Source: Saccoglossus kowalevskii
Taxonomy: Eukaryota; Hemichordata; Enteropneusta; Harrimaniidae
NCBI RefSeq assembly: GCF_000003605.2
Contig: NW_003140811.1
Location: 1 to 63,968 of the forward strand
Direction: 5' to 3'
Length of the DNA: 63,968 nt
Below the pieces are notes generated by a model. That model had not been told where the DNA came from. It saw nothing but the letters and a program-made list of their open reading frames with translations, and searched no databases. Positions within the stretch are counted from its first letter, which is position 1. Each line of letters opens with the position of its first letter. Both the position numbers and the translations under genes were made by a program. Below are positions 10,498 through 24,180 of this stretch, piece after piece.

Positions 10498-12840
10498 TCA
10501 CATGGTAATTTTTCTCTGAAATCCAGCCATTCAGATATACAGATCTTTCACTGACAAACAACACTATACACTTAACAATATATTCGTTCTTTACACTTCT
10601 GAAAAGATATGAAAGATTCCATATAGTGTTAGGTAAACACAGGATTATATGCAATAATTCCAACATGTGCTGTGCTTGGGATATTTTCATCTGATAAACA
10701 TGTTAAATGTTAAGCACATGTCTAATAAAAAGATAAGCATTTTCATTTTGTTTCAGACAAGCAATGAAGCCATAAACGATACTTTATATCAAAATTTCTC
10801 ATTTCCTACTTTTGTATGATTTTGCTGGTGCCACAGCAATTGCGCAATTAATTTCACAAATTCTTCTCACATATCTAAGGGATATCAATAACATACCATC
10901 TGTAGTTTTGGAACAAATATTACAAAGTTTAAAATCCTCTGATAAAATATGTGAATGGACTGCCATTATTTGTTTTATATTGAGAAATATTGAAAACATA
11001 AAATTTACATTAGATCTAACAAAAATATGCACCATGTGTGTGTGACCACCTACTTTGTAAGGTAAAAGATACTTGAAAATTAGTGACCTCGAACATTGGT
11101 ATATGGTAATCCCCATATAATAATTAAGTTGATAATATATTTGACCAATTATGTTAATAGTATAATAATTTATAACCACCACCTTTGATTTTGCCATCCG
11201 TAATATCACTATATACAAAACAAAATTATACATTCAATTACCCTTCCCAACTTCAAATAATTGCTCATTATTATGTGTATACGGTATATAGTGGTATTCT
11301 GGTAATATAGGACACAGTTTGTCTACTCATTCTACTCATTTAAAAAGTAAAATCCCATTGTGAAATATGCAATCATATTATTCTCTTCAACTGCTTTACC
11401 CATTAACTTTGAAGATATGTCATCAATACAATGATGACAGTGGGTGGAATATTGCAATAATTAGAAATGACAAAAACCCGTAACACTATGTAATTACGTA
11501 ATTGGACATGTGATTATGGCGCACAGGATATCAAATATTAATCAGGATATATTATTTCATCAAAATCAAAGTTTTGAAAACAAAATGTCTCTACAATCAA
11601 TCAAATAGTCATCTTTAGTAACTAAAACAACCACTTTTCTTAAACATGTACGGATGATAATGTGACGCTGAATGAACAAAATTGACCTTGGAGTTTTGAA
11701 ACCCATTGCCTTTTGGTGACCCCTGGTGACCTAGCGCATTGTCCCAAAAGTCGACCTGCAGTGAAAATTGATACAGGAGTTTGCTATGATAAAAATTTGC
11801 ACGGAGATCACTTTTACGTCTTGGGGGTAATTCCAAATTCCAAAACTCTAGGTTGTATTTCGAGACTATACTTTGTTTGTAATTCACAAATTGGGTGGAT
11901 AACTGGGTAAACAAGGCAAGACCTTAAATCAGTATAAATAGATTAAGCCAAATTTTCAAAGTGTTGTCCGTGTGCCATATCACTATATGATATCTTTGCC
12001 GAAATGTTAGCTCCATCTCAAATGTATATACGAAAGAAGCATTTAGTGAACATTACAATTCTAACTACCAATTGTGAATATTACTAGGAACTTTCAACGA
12101 ATTTAAGTCATACACTTTTAAATAATATTATTTGTTTACTGGGAAATATAATTGATTTACTTAGCAGCTCAAATATATTGATGAATAAATCGATGATCAT
12201 ATGCTAGACTTTACTTTCTGGATTAGGCACATCTGGCTCCAATCATAAATATTTTTTTTCTATAAAATGTTAGTTATGAAATCAATGAATTTACCTTCCG
12301 ACTATCAGACTGAAATCCACACATTAATACAACTCAAGTGAGACACAACAAATAGTTCAGTCGTAGTTGGCAATTCCGAGTTCAACACTGAACATTCCTT
12401 GTTTGAAATGATAAATGTATACTGTTGCTGTCAAAAAATCCACTTTCCTATTTATGTAGATGCAATGTGGTTCTTTTCTCGGTAGAATATATAAGTACAT
12501 AACTTTGAATCAGAAATTAACAACAATCATCAGGATCGATGTTTTGAGTTCAGATCACAAATTCATGCACACTGATTACCTATTTTGCTTAAATATATAT
12601 ATATTAGCATATATATTAGCATATAGTTTGATTTTGTCGAGTGGACAGTTAGTGCCTCGAATCATGGAGAAAAGATTAGTAACAACGAAATCGTTATGTA
12701 AATTATCGTTTAGGAAATGTTTGCAAAAATCAAACTTAAAATAAAAGTTATACTTTTTATACATACATATCAACCAACCACTACAACTACATTTTTTTTG
12801 CTCTCTGCTACTGATAATAATAATTTCGATCATGTGATAC
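10498..12840. other. AT-rich DNA, no supported gene
   Basis: Overlapping frames at 10812-11045 (plus) and 10799-11233 (minus) cannot both be coding, and neither matches anything I know. The part around 11660-11830 (GACCTTGGAG..., TGGTGACCCCTGGTGACC, AATTTGCACGGAGATCAC) looks like a dispersed non-coding repeat rather than a gene. Confidence 0.35.
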
Positions 12841-12905
12841 CATTGTGATGTGGAGCACGTCTGCTTACAGTGCCGTGTAGCGAACTGTGACAGTGTTGTA
12901 AAGTA
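12841..12905 (+). mobile_element. tRNA-like SINE fragment
   Basis: The segment GTGATGTGGAGCACGTCTGC resembles the A-box half of the tRNA-like units at 13121 and 50.86-51.2 kb. A B-box match is not evident here, so this is a partial copy. Confidence 0.4.
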
Positions 12906-13120
12906 CTCCCTTCCTTTGTCTGTAATTACATCCAATTCCACAGCGATTGTCTCTGCTGGTAAGGACAGAAGTATCCTCGAGGATATTCTTATAACTGTGG
13001 ATGTTTATTATTAGATCGTGAATAATTAATTTATATTCATATATAAATGTGTGTAGATACATATGTTTGTGAATTAATTACGTGATTACTGCACACCACG
13101 GTGAGGTGCTGTTTTTAGGC

Positions 13121-13300
13121 AATGATTGTAGCATTATGAAGAGCACGTCTGCCAACAATGGTCACGAGTTTGAATCACGTGTTTGGGGCAATATATGCCG
13201 CTCAGTTTACCTGTACTATTGCATTAGTCTTTCATCATTTCATAGAAATCCTTGCTCAGCATATCTTACACAGACATACCAATTAGATGATGTACAAAGC
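13121..13300 (+). mobile_element. tRNA-derived SINE-like element
   Basis: An A-box-like TAGCATTATGAAGAGCACG starts at about 13129, and a B-box-like GAGTTTGAATC lies at 13166-13176, at a spacing acceptable for an internal pol III promoter. The 3' part (CAATATATGCCGCTCAG onward) reads like a SINE body. It shares the GAGCACGTCTGCC core with 12853 and GAGCACGTATGCC with 50.9 kb. It is not a functional tRNA gene because no cloverleaf closes. Confidence 0.5.
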
Positions 13301-15050
13301 TTACATCACGTTGGCTTCCTAATTGCAAAGATTCGAGTTGTTGACTGTCCTCACCATTTTCATTATTCAATCTATTCGAAAGCAATTTAAACATTTGTCG
13401 GGTATCGTGAAAACAAGAAAGTGCTTAGGGAGTGAGCTGTCTATCGTACAGCCACTCAGCACAGCCTCACATAACGTGATAGTAGGACTCAGACAGGAAT
13501 GTTTGCTTTAACAATCGTTTAGCTTTTTTACGCATATTTGCGACTTTGCCCTGTAATGGAAAACTTGCCGTTTTGTATTTTTAGGATGATGGACAGCGAT
13601 TCCTTTTTTATTTTTTAAATATAAAATGGTAGCTATAGTACAACTATATTTGTTAATATAACATAAATGCTACATTTAGTCCCCCAAAAACATACACAAT
13701 TGTCTCATTCCTTTGGAAATGTTGCTGGGCCGCCTCGCTAAAATAGGGAATCCTTGACCGCGGCAAAGCTGGAATCAGCAATGCTATATGACTAATATAC
13801 ATATCAACCACGCAGGGGTCAAATATTTTACGATGCCGAGAGACTGTGAAAGGCTACACTGCAAGATAGGTTTTGCCCCAGTTTTCAATGAAAACATCCA
13901 AAATTGTTTCCTCGCGCTTGTCGTGGTTCCTGATACAACTGTTTCCATATATAACATACCATGGTGTGCAGAAAAGTGCTAGGATGAAAAGTTCAGCTTA
14001 AATGAATTTGGTGCGTGGCGCTGTCTGTGACGTATTCTGAATTTGCAAAGTCGCCCACGCCACGCGCTCACACTCCACTGAGAGTTCATTTCGTAGGCGA
14101 TCCCCTGACTCGATCGGAACCTAACAATTTAATTAGGTTTTCATACAAGTTAGAAAGCCTGTCTGGCATATTTACTTGTGCAGTCATCTCAACGAATACA
14201 TTTAGAAAGCATCGTTTCACGTATTAGTGACAGGTAGAAGCGTTGCAAGTAGAAGAGATCTGCTTGGAATAAAATACAGATATGTGATGTAAAACAATTG
14301 CGTGTATCTTGCGGTCTATAAAATGTATTGTTTCGTGATTTTTTCTTCATATTATGTAATTCATACATGTATGTTCCATCATAGACGGGGAAACATTTTG
14401 AAACAATTACCTAGTTAAAATTGTGGGGCCACACAAATGCCCCACACTTTATTTGGCTTGATATGTGTATAGTAAGGTGTCAAAATGTATTAGTATCTTA
14501 TGTCTTGGAAATTTAACATCAATTTGTAACCATGGAAACATATATATAATGTCAAGAATGCGGTCATTTTCACTTCACACTGCAATGCAACGATTGACAG
14601 GTTGTCACCTTGGAAACATTATATTCTGATTATTTTGATTTAAATTGTGTTTCTCTAGCCTTAAGTTTGAAAACAATTTGGCTGTCTCAGATGATTGCCA
14701 TTCATTATGAAATGGTTGCCGTGGTAACATGCCTGAAAAATACCTCTACCACCGTTTACGCAAACTACAACCATTTTTATAATCGTATGTGATAGCAGTA
14801 TGGGAAAAAGATATTAAGATGGTATTTTGTTCTAAGATGGGGAGAGGGCAATTGGAAACAATACATAATTATACTGTTATCATTTATAGATGTAGTTTAC
14901 GATCTACGCTAACACACACACACATATACACAAGTGGCTCACTAGCCCATTAAAGAATATATGTTGGTAGCAACGATTTACACCGCAATCACGAGACCAA
15001 ATATCTAATTACCGACACTGATATATTCCATTATACATAGAATCTTGCAG
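13301..15050. other. unique DNA with an X-box cluster
   Basis: No gene is supported up to the exon candidate at 15051. The notable content is the trio of GT(N)(A/G)CC-NN-GG(N)AAC palindromes listed separately, and a short (CA)n run near 14910. Confidence 0.4.
14526..14728. promoter_or_regulatory. three RFX X-box-like palindromes
   Basis: GTAACCATGGAAAC (14526-14539), GTCACCTTGGAAAC (14604-14617) and GTTGCCGTGGTAAC (14715-14728) all match the RFX X-box pattern of two half-sites around a 2-nt spacer. Similar single sites occur at 19956 (ATTACCATGGAAAC) and 24623 (GTTGCCATGGCAAT). X-boxes are known promoter elements of ciliary genes in animals. However, this palindrome is also common in dispersed repeats, and no start codon or exon follows closely. 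Confidence 0.35.
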
Positions 15051-15141
15051 GATTATTTGATTCAATTAAGAAATGTAGTCGTTGTGGACACCAAAAATAG
15101 CGGTAACTTAGAGTTCTCTATCTGTTTATATAGAATTACAG
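15051..15141 (+). CDS. candidate 91-nt internal coding exon (plus)
   Basis: An acceptor ATAGAATCTTGCAG ends at 15050, and a consensus donor ACAG|GTAAGTTG follows at 15142. One frame is open throughout, starting in phase 0 and leaving one base: DYLIQLRNVVVVDTKNSG followed by NLEFSICLYRIT. I do not recognise the protein. Its phase does not join directly to the other plus-strand candidates at 32298 or 37396, so intermediate exons would be needed if they belong together. Confidence 0.3.
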
Positions 15142-15690
15142 GTAAGTTGTTGTATTCAAACGATAAGAATAGAACATATCAATTCACTGCATTTGTCTGT
15201 TGGCAGGGTAAGCATACTCGATTATTTGAAGGAGTCACAGTGCCACACAAATCTAGTTATATGGTCAGAACGAATCATCGAAATAGTCACAAGATCTTAA
15301 ACACATTTTCTTACACGGAATAAGTTATTTAACATGTATAAAAGCGGATACTGTACATCCTAAGTACGTGCAAATGCAACTCAAGAGGTGCACAATCCAC
15401 CGCACACCATTACTCAATATAAGTGGTTTCTACAATGCAAACTTCCCGAGTCCTCGTCGTCGAAGACGAGTCAGTACATACAATTGTCGTTGGCTCAATA
15501 TGCAGTGATAAATCAATTTGATAGGTCCTTGTGATCAGAAATATGAGAAGAAGTTTATAATTTATTGCATCATTGCATTACTATTATCTTTTCTTAAACG
15601 TTCACAAAACTTCTGTCAAAACAGCCATCTGAAAGAACCGAAAAAATACTGCAATGAACAAACTTACAAAATGTAATAATGAAATCTAGT

Positions 15691-15928
15691 GAGAAAGAAA
15701 GAGAAGAGAGAAAAAGAAAAAAAAGAAAAAAAGAAAAGAGAAAAAAAGAAAAAAAGAAAAAAAGAAAAAAGAAAAAGAGAAAAAAAAGGAAAAAAAAGAA
15801 AGAAAAAAGAGAAAAAGAAAAAGAGTAAAAAAGAAAAAAAGAAAAAAAGAAAAAAAGAAAAAGAGAAAAAGAAAAAGAAAAGAAAAAAAAAGAAAAATGA
15901 AAAGTAAAAAAAAAAAGAAAAAAAAGAG
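15691..15928 (+). repeat. long homopurine (A/G) tract
   Basis: About 238 bp of almost pure A and G on the plus strand, built of A3-8 runs separated by single or double G, with only a handful of pyrimidines. It makes spurious Lys/Glu-rich and Phe/Leu-rich open frames on the two strands. Confidence 0.95.
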
Positions 15929-18900
15929 CAGGTCAAAACTTCCAAAAAAATAACGAGATCTAGTGACACATTTCGCTGTGTACACATTAAGCAGAATGAC
16001 AGACAGAATTCTTCCAGTAATGTGACCTATCATTAACTTCTTTGTTTCTCCGCAATCGCTTAACATCATTTCACATTGATTGCAGAACAGAAATGTGACC
16101 ATGCGGAAGTTTGAAACATTTGAAATGCTGAGAAGAGGAAACGTGAAGAACAGAAGTGAATAAGTCGCGAGAAGTAACATTTTTCTTTGCGGCGTTATAA
16201 TATTTTAATATAAGTTTTCTCACTCAGTAATCCATAACATCGTATTTCCTGATTACAAAAAAATATATCTTACGGCGACAACTGATACACTACTGACGTC
16301 AAAGATGGAATTGTGTGACAAATTATAATCATTTTGCTGGCTGCCATTAAATCAAATGTCAGGTTGTCGTGACGTTCACACTATAGTTTTTATATATCCT
16401 GTTTTTTGCTTAATTATTTCAATATGCTGATATAACTATTCTAATGAAATAATGCTTTAAAATGGTTTCCCATGGTAATTATGTTTACAAAACAACGATT
16501 TTGCATTTGTAGGCATTTGTTCAAGAAACAAATATTTTGTACAATGAACCTAAAAAAACTATTAGATGAACCATAAAAATTGTGATAATTTTTAGCTCGT
16601 ACCTATTTGGTCGAATAACCGCGACTTACCTTAAACATAGTATTACGTGGGGTTTACACAGTATCTTCATGGATTTTTGGTTTGAAACCATACAGTTAAT
16701 TGATTACACGATATCACTGTTATACAATCTTGCTAATTTGCACAAATCCAAAATGGCCGCTATAGTATCATTGAACTACATAATTTGAAGTAAGTTTGAA
16801 AATCACCATTTCTGTTCGAATGTACCGAAATACCTTATATTTGCATAAATACACGTTATTTGCATAAATTCAAGATGTCTGACATTGTATTAAACTGTTG
16901 AATCCAAAATGATAGTCATAATTGTATATTTCGAACCTTAATATGCCTCTTTTGTGCATATAAAAAAATCAGCTGCGAAATGTTGGTTATAATTATTAGT
17001 AGTAGAGGATTCAAAAAGATTAATTGCATATGTTTTATCACGTGTTCCAACATCAATATTCAGAGATACAGGAAGCCGGGGATTGGCAAAACCAAGGCAC
17101 AGATGAAGGCACGATCTTGGTCAGAAATACATTACAGAATATAATGTGGTGTACCTGTTTCTTTAGTAGTACACTGGCCTGCGAGGGGTAGAGATTGAAA
17201 TATAGCGGATAACCTCAGAGACCATGGCCGTCGCGCTGTGACGTCATATGTTTAATTTTATGCCAACAAGCATGCGACTGTCTGATAATTAATGCTAATT
17301 CTCATTGATCAGCACTAGTTCATAAAGTCATTCGCAATTTGTTTTATGTTATCATCGTCGTTATTTTATCGTTGGTGCAAATGACCAGTTCCTGCCAACC
17401 AGTCATCTATAGTGAGGGATAACTAGGTGTGGGTGATGAATAAGTGAACGTAGATCAATATACAAACATGGAGGGCACTGGTTAAACTATAACAAGTACG
17501 GAAAATGCTTCAATTATGCAAGCACTTTTTTCCACACAGACGTTCATTATTTTGAGAATTAGGAAAAGAAAATTTATATAAAGTAAAGGTAAAGATAAAT
17601 CATAGAGAAGTCGAGATTCAATGCAGCTTATAACTTTTTTTAAAGAATATTGTTTTCATTGTGAAAGGGACAATGATGGTAGAAACAGAAAGCAAGTAGG
17701 TGTAGAAAAAATGACAGATGTTATCGATGTATTTATCGGAATTACATCATTATTTGGATAGTTTGTAAATATTTTTGTGCCAGACGTCAGTTCCGGACAT
17801 TGAATGTCACTGTTGTTTCTCCCGATATTCTATATGCTAGTACTGACGCATTGTGAATGTTTTTTTGTCAGTTTGATATTGACAAAGTAAAAAACATAAC
17901 ATCAATTTAGGAAGAACATTCTCTTATTTACTTGGTGATCTCCATGAATTTTATCGTGCCATTGAACAGGCTACGAAGATTGACTACGAAATTTAATTTT
18001 ATGAACATATTATGCACAGCTGTAAATCAATAGCAACAAAAGAAATCATTGATATAAAAATTGTTACACGAACACCATCTCAATTCACTTCCATCACAAC
18101 TGAGAATTTTGTTGAGAACATGCACACTCGCAAGATTGGGTATGGAAATATGCATTGAATCCAAGACTTCACAATTTGACCCATGGTGAGAGTAACTAGA
18201 TTACACAATAGTGTTGGATTTCTGTTTATGTAAGAGTACACAATTATCATGCACTATATTCTGTGAAAGTCGCCCAATGAGATGTCAGAAAACAATACGA
18301 GATACGACAAAGCGATTGATTAGGAAACATAGTTGATATGTTATCAATACAAAGACATCCCATTTGTTTTATTATCACCAGTATATTCTATAGTGGCATA
18401 TGTTCTTGACAAATTACAGTGTATGAGTACTATGATTAGGATGTATCAGGTATATGTATTGTTCATTCGTGTATTAGTGTGCACATTATTAAATATATGA
18501 TAATTAATTCTAATAGAACATTCGGATTAATTGATGTATACAATTGTGGCCGCACTATTGGATCTATAGATAATATTTTAAATCGGATAGAAATTGACAG
18601 CGTATCTAAAGATTACTATTCACAGAATCTTCCTTTTTCTAAAAAAATGTTGTTTTATCCCATAAACTAAATAACACTTAACAGTGAATCAATAGTGTAA
18701 ATACCATGTTGTCATGAATAGTATTTATGCAAATACTTTTTTTATTGGTGTATCGTCTCAATGGCCACAATACATCAAAACATTGTGTATAGAATCTAAA
18801 TCCAAGCCCAACTCGGAAATCTCATTTTAAATTTTGAATATAGTGTGACGTCATACTGGACAGGTAATAATTGCTTACTACTTACAACTCGCTTTCTATA

Positions 18901-21004
18901 CTGTTTGATAACTGCACATATTAAGCAAGCGCAATTGCCTACGGCTCGGATTCATTCACAAATCACAAGTGTATTCTAAGCCAAACTAACATTCTTGGGA
19001 TTACACATTTCTAGATTTCTAGAAGTAGCAGCAGCCTTGTGCAACCTCCAGTATGTTGTTGGACATTTCTCTATATTAAAATAGAAATGACACCACGTCA
19101 AATAGCACATAGCAGCAAACAACAACCAAAATGTGCTTAAATCAGCGGGAGAAATGTAAAACCCCACCGAAACGTGACTAATTTAAATTCACAATAAATA
19201 ATTGTTGAAGTATCACGGTTTTATATAATTGTAGAATGAGCATGGCTTATTGTAGTGAAATGTTTCAATGTTTGAAGCTAAACATGCATTTTAAAGAATA
19301 TAACACAAAATTTAAGGAAAACTGAACGCTCTTTCTCATATTTAGGGAAGAGAAACAAAAGTTGAAGTTCATCCTCAAATTCACTGTGGCAGACCCTCCC
19401 CTTCCTTTTTTCCTGTTTCAATTGCAAGCGGCAATATACTTGCACAAATTCGTCTTTAAAGAGTCTTTAAATAAACTAGTTTCTGTATATCGAATATTTT
19501 ATGCTCGATTCTGTCTCAAATGTCACTCACTCATCGTTCACATGGTTGCTATGATTTTTAGTATTCATGATCCAACAGCGCCGACTTATATAAACAACAT
19601 ATTTCAGGGGAGCTTGTGTTCAGAATGTTCTGATTAAAATGGAATTCAACGAAATATGGCAATGTGACATTTCACCAATGAAAATGTAAATACACTGAGT
19701 TCGACTTTTCTGACTGTGAAACAGTCATAGGTTGAAACACAGCAAGATAGTCATGGGAACGCTTATCGACCCCCCGTAAAGTGCTCTCTAAAATGTCACT
19801 GTACTTTCAATGAAGAAAAAATGGCATGTATTTTTGATATCGACACTAATATATTAAGCATTAGGCTATACAAGTATATCAAAATACCTTTCAAGAGAAA
19901 AATCACTAACGATCGCTCACGTTTAAGAAATGTATTTCAATCAACTACGTGTTGAATTACCATGGAAACCTGCAAAGCCTGAAGGGTTCAAGTGTGTACA
20001 TATGGTATGCTACGTATAGTATGACTGATTATATATACACAAATTTGCGCCCATTTATCAAGTTTGTTATTGATCTGTCAATCTGGGCCACTTTTTGTCA
20101 ATATTAACATGTCAACTGTTTACGGTTAAACTACCATGCAACCTACAACTGCCCTCTGGTCGCATGCCCGTTCTATCTTGAAACAATCTACTTCGAAAAC
20201 AACATTATTAGTCAATGTAGCAAGTCAAAACTTCACAACAATCTGATTTATTTTGTTATGAGAACCGTTTGATTGATCCTTTTTTTTAATCAAAATGTAT
20301 ACATTAAAATCATAAGTGAAAAAAATCACAATTATAATAAATACGATTTAACATATCACTATTTCATTATCTCTCGCACCGAAATTATAAATTGTCGCAT
20401 ACGCTACATTACCAGATCTAGCATATTGAGTAGGTTATATTCATTCGTATTAATATGAGAAGTAAACCTTCCTGAACAAATCATATGTTATTGTATCACG
20501 ATATATCACTAGCTGATGGTTCCCAGTTCGTTCAAAATGAGTCATCTGATTTGATGCTGATCTAAAGAAAAACTATGACACACAAATAGAACTAAGTCAA
20601 TAGATTGAACATTTGCAAGTTCAATTATTAACACTGTGAAAAAGTGATAACATTCTCCCACCTACATGCTCCTTAGTATGTATTTATGAATGTATTTACA
20701 TTGTTATATATTTGTTGTATACATCGTCAATAATACGACACACTGTTAAATATACTTGTCAGCCATTCTAACAAATTACCTTGAAGCATAGTTATTCCAA
20801 CTATAAGAACTTAAGACGTAATTCTGCGCAATGTATACTAAAATACTTTTCTCATTCTTTAGCATCTAAAGAGCGCTGTAATCTCTGGGCGCCATGGGAC
20901 ACTTAAATTCACAGGTTTCTTGGTCAGAATTAGATTCTACAATTAGATTCGCGTTTATCTAAATGTCAAAGTGAACAGAAAATATTGATCACATAATGCA
21001 GAAT
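15929..21004. other. AT-rich unique DNA, no supported gene
   Basis: I see no domain-bearing frame in this 5-kb stretch. Notable bits are two octamer motifs ATTTGCAT 19 bp apart (16839 and 16858), AAAATGGCCGC and CAAGATGTCTGAC motifs (about 16750 and 16872), and the X-box-like site at 19956. A good minus-strand donor at about 16630 (TTTAAG|GTAAGTCGC) has no open frame upstream of it. Confidence 0.4.
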
Positions 21005-21139
<135 letters not shown>

Positions 21140-21236
21140 ATTCTATATTGAGTTGAATCAAGCATAATAATATCATGTGAACTCAAATAATAGTTTTAAA
21201 TGGCACGTTATGAAGCTCCCCGCCAATGTCATTGCA

Positions 21237-21494
21237 AGCATTAAACGTGGTGGTTGTCGCTGTTTTGCGAGAGTGTGTGGTTAAGTATAAATTACGTCTC
21301 AGAACAACCTTCTTTTCAAGGCCTTAAAGAAGAGATACATCGTCAATATTTTCCCATTCTATATTTTGTCGTTATTCTTACGTCTAGTGTTATTAATGTT
21401 GAACCCGTTTTTTTAGAGTTGCTCGTTCAACGTGTTGCTTTATAAATATATGCACGAGCATGCATAACAGTAATTCAAGAACCGGAAAGTCTAT
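21237..21494 (-). mobile_element. dispersed repeat copy 2 (retroposon-like, AAAT-flanked)
   Basis: Partner of 10235-10497, in the same orientation and with the same AAAT tract on its left. Shared blocks include TGTCGCTGTTTTGC, GTCGTTATTCTTACGTCTAG-like, AACGTGTTGCTTTATAA, ATATGCACGAGC and GTAATTCAAGAAC. Divergence between the copies suggests an old family. Confidence 0.7.
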
Positions 21495-22960
21495 TTAAAA
21501 ATAATAATGCTTCACTTTTCCGGTGAAGAAGAGTAAAACCTATTTAAAAAATAAGTTAGACTTTATTAAGCTCATTCAAAATCTGGGAAAGACTTCAGTA
21601 CGGGGCTAGTAGGGAAATGTTTATGTATGGAAACAAATTTATGTTATTTTAAAGATCCACTGCGGCTATTTCTCTGATGAGCTGCATGAAATGATGGACA
21701 ATCTGCTGTCTGTCTTCTTACTAAGCTTGCAATCAGAGTATGTCTGCGACAAAGGTATTCGACGACCCTTGCCGCATGATTCACCAAGTCCTCTTTTATC
21801 ATACTTAGTAAATCAGTTTCATCTTTATATACAGAAGTAGTAATCTACCCTTCTTAGTACCAGAAATGGATGTTTAAAACAAACCAATTTGAGTCGAATC
21901 GTTTTATCAGTAAACCCAGTCGAATTTAAATTAAGCGGTCAGGCTGGCAAAATATTGACAACTAGAACACGCGCACAAATGTCCGTTTTCCATATCAACA
22001 TGTTATGAATAGAACTCATATATATATATTCGAACATATAATGATGAAACACAAAAGTCTAACTCGTAACTCGCCTCACTATTGTAAGCAGATGCTTCAA
22101 CGCGCTGTCCAATCCGGGCTCTCCCTAAACTGATGAATTTGGAGCAGCCCGATAAATAGTCACGTGGTGTTATGGCTCATGAAAAAATCCAAGCTCATTG
22201 AGTGGAATATAACATAAAATATAAATATTAATATCTTATTAATTCGACTATTCATTAAATATTCATTTTGAAACATGAATGTATTTTGCAATAGAGATCG
22301 ATTATCAAAAAATACAAGGTCATACGTCAGATGAATATTCATAAGCTTTTGTATATTAATTACATGTATATACGAACATTATAGTGTTTATTATATAGTT
22401 GAGAGAAAAATCGGGAATATAGTATTGTGTCACATAGTAGCAACCGAATTATATCACTTGGAACTCTAACATTGTTGCCAACAATAACAATTATATAGAA
22501 CAGTCTTCAATTTTGTTTTATTATAGATTAAGTCAGGTTGAAAATAACAACTTTCATTCCACTAAACAAAACTGAATTGAATTATTCAAACATGTGTTTG
22601 TTTTCCTTTAGATTCTGCTTTGTTTTGAATTCATACAACTTGATTTTCTGGCATTTCCCACTAAACGTCGATACTGCAAATGATGTTAACTAAGGCCAAG
22701 ATAAAAAATGGCGTGATGTTGATACTTATAAACTTATAATGTGGAAATGTGAAAACCAACGTTAGAACCAACTACAGCAGTCAGTATAATAGATCGTTTG
22801 GCTTTGTTTAAAAATGTAATATTATTGGACATAAACGTGCATGTTTGTTAGAATCCTTGATTTTATAGTTTCACAAATATAGCACGCACTAACTAGATAG
22901 CACATCCAACTCAGAAGAGATGGCAACCTGTGCTAGATCTCTTAAATATACCAATTAGCA
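21495..22960. other. AT-rich DNA, no supported gene
   Basis: No domain-bearing frame, no tandem array beyond a short (TA)n at about 22018, and no clear splice-bounded open block. Confidence 0.4.
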
Positions 22961-24180
22961 CTTATAATGTTACCTTGGCATTTTGTTATTGGGTCATAAA
23001 AGAAACATGTATGTCAAGTTTAAAAAAATAAGCGACCTCACGGATGAAAAAGCTCTGCTGTCTTTACAGAGTGTCTTTCTTCAAAACAAAGTTGATCATG
23101 TGCTAAACGATGAGATTATATATTTACATCGGTTATTATTCCTACAATATTCTTGACATTTTACAATTATGAACTAGGGGTGGTAGTATGGTAATTGACA
23201 TTGTGTATTATCCTGGTCTATGAAATATCAAGTATCAAAATAATATAGCTGATATTTTTCAAGAAGTCAAAAATCATTTTTAACCAAAAATGATACAAAT
23301 ATGGGCTTTACAAAATAGAAGTAAAGGAGAAGTAAAAAATACATCTGTTACCACAAATTACAAAAAGATGTGCTAAAAATTGTGAAAGTATCCAAGTAAT
23401 TGGCATGGTAGTATGACGACGAAGTCGAAAATATAATTATTGATGGATGTCGGACAGATGATAGACGACGGACAATGACCTATTTGAGCAGCTCTGCTCT
23501 GTCATATTTTAGAGCAATGGTAATGCGGAACGTACATATATAACAAACAAACATACATACATAAACTCATACTGTGATTTTGACCCAGGAAATATGCGTA
23601 TTAATTTTGATGACAGTGGCTATTTTCCCAAAGTACGAATGCACATAAACATTGACTTTATATGCCAGAAAGTTATCGTGTTCTATGGGTTAAATGGAAA
23701 ACATGTATACCAAGTTTGAAGTTCCAATTTATTCCCGTTGTCGCTCAATAACGAATACAAATAAATCAATACTGTGACCGTGATCCTTGTGATCTTTTGA
23801 ATTGCGTGGAAAAACACGTTCACGTTTGCAAGTATGTACGCCCTGGCTATTTCTATCTGTAGTTATGACCTTTGATTCCCAAATATGACAAGGCCTTGTG
23901 AATGTGAGCCTATTTTAATAGCACTGGCTATTTTTTCTATGTTGTTGTATAGTTCAAAACACATACTATACTGTTTTACCTTTTGTTTCTAAAAAGACAC
24001 TGTGTTATGTGGGTGACACATAAAGTATTTGTGCCAAGTTTGAAGACTGTACCTATTTCCCCCTTCAAGGTATAACAAGGACATTTTCATGGTATTTCAT
24101 ATGAAGAATAGGTACAATAGCAACTTTTAATCACATCTCACATGGTGAACATCGACAACGACGAAAAATAAGAATTATGT
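22961..24180 (+). repeat. clustered copies of a dispersed repeat with CAAGTTTGAAG core
   Basis: Three directly oriented related segments carry the series [short gap]-GGGT-[AT-rich]-ACATGTAT-CAAGTTT near 22995 and 23690-23720, and the variant CCAAGTTTGAAG near 24037. Between the first two lies GACAGATGATAGACGACGGAC followed by GAGCAGCTCTGCTC, a hairpin-like end typical of dispersed elements. No coding sequence is present. A fourth related piece lies near 9530. Confidence 0.45.

Noticed and set aside
10799-11233. Overlapping plus and minus genes at 10.8-11.2 kb
   Set aside because: Both frames are AT-driven, neither has a domain, and clear splice edges are absent.
13121-13190. True tRNA gene
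   Set aside because: A- and B-box-like motifs are present, but no acceptor or anticodon stem closes; a SINE head fits better.
15664-16180. Phe/Leu-rich and Lys/Glu-rich proteins
   Set aside because: Translation of a homopurine/homopyrimidine tract, with no sequence complexity.
16582-16788. Exon next to the minus-strand donor TTTAAG|GTAAGTCGC near 16630
   Set aside because: All three minus frames upstream of the donor carry stops, and no paired acceptor gives an open block.
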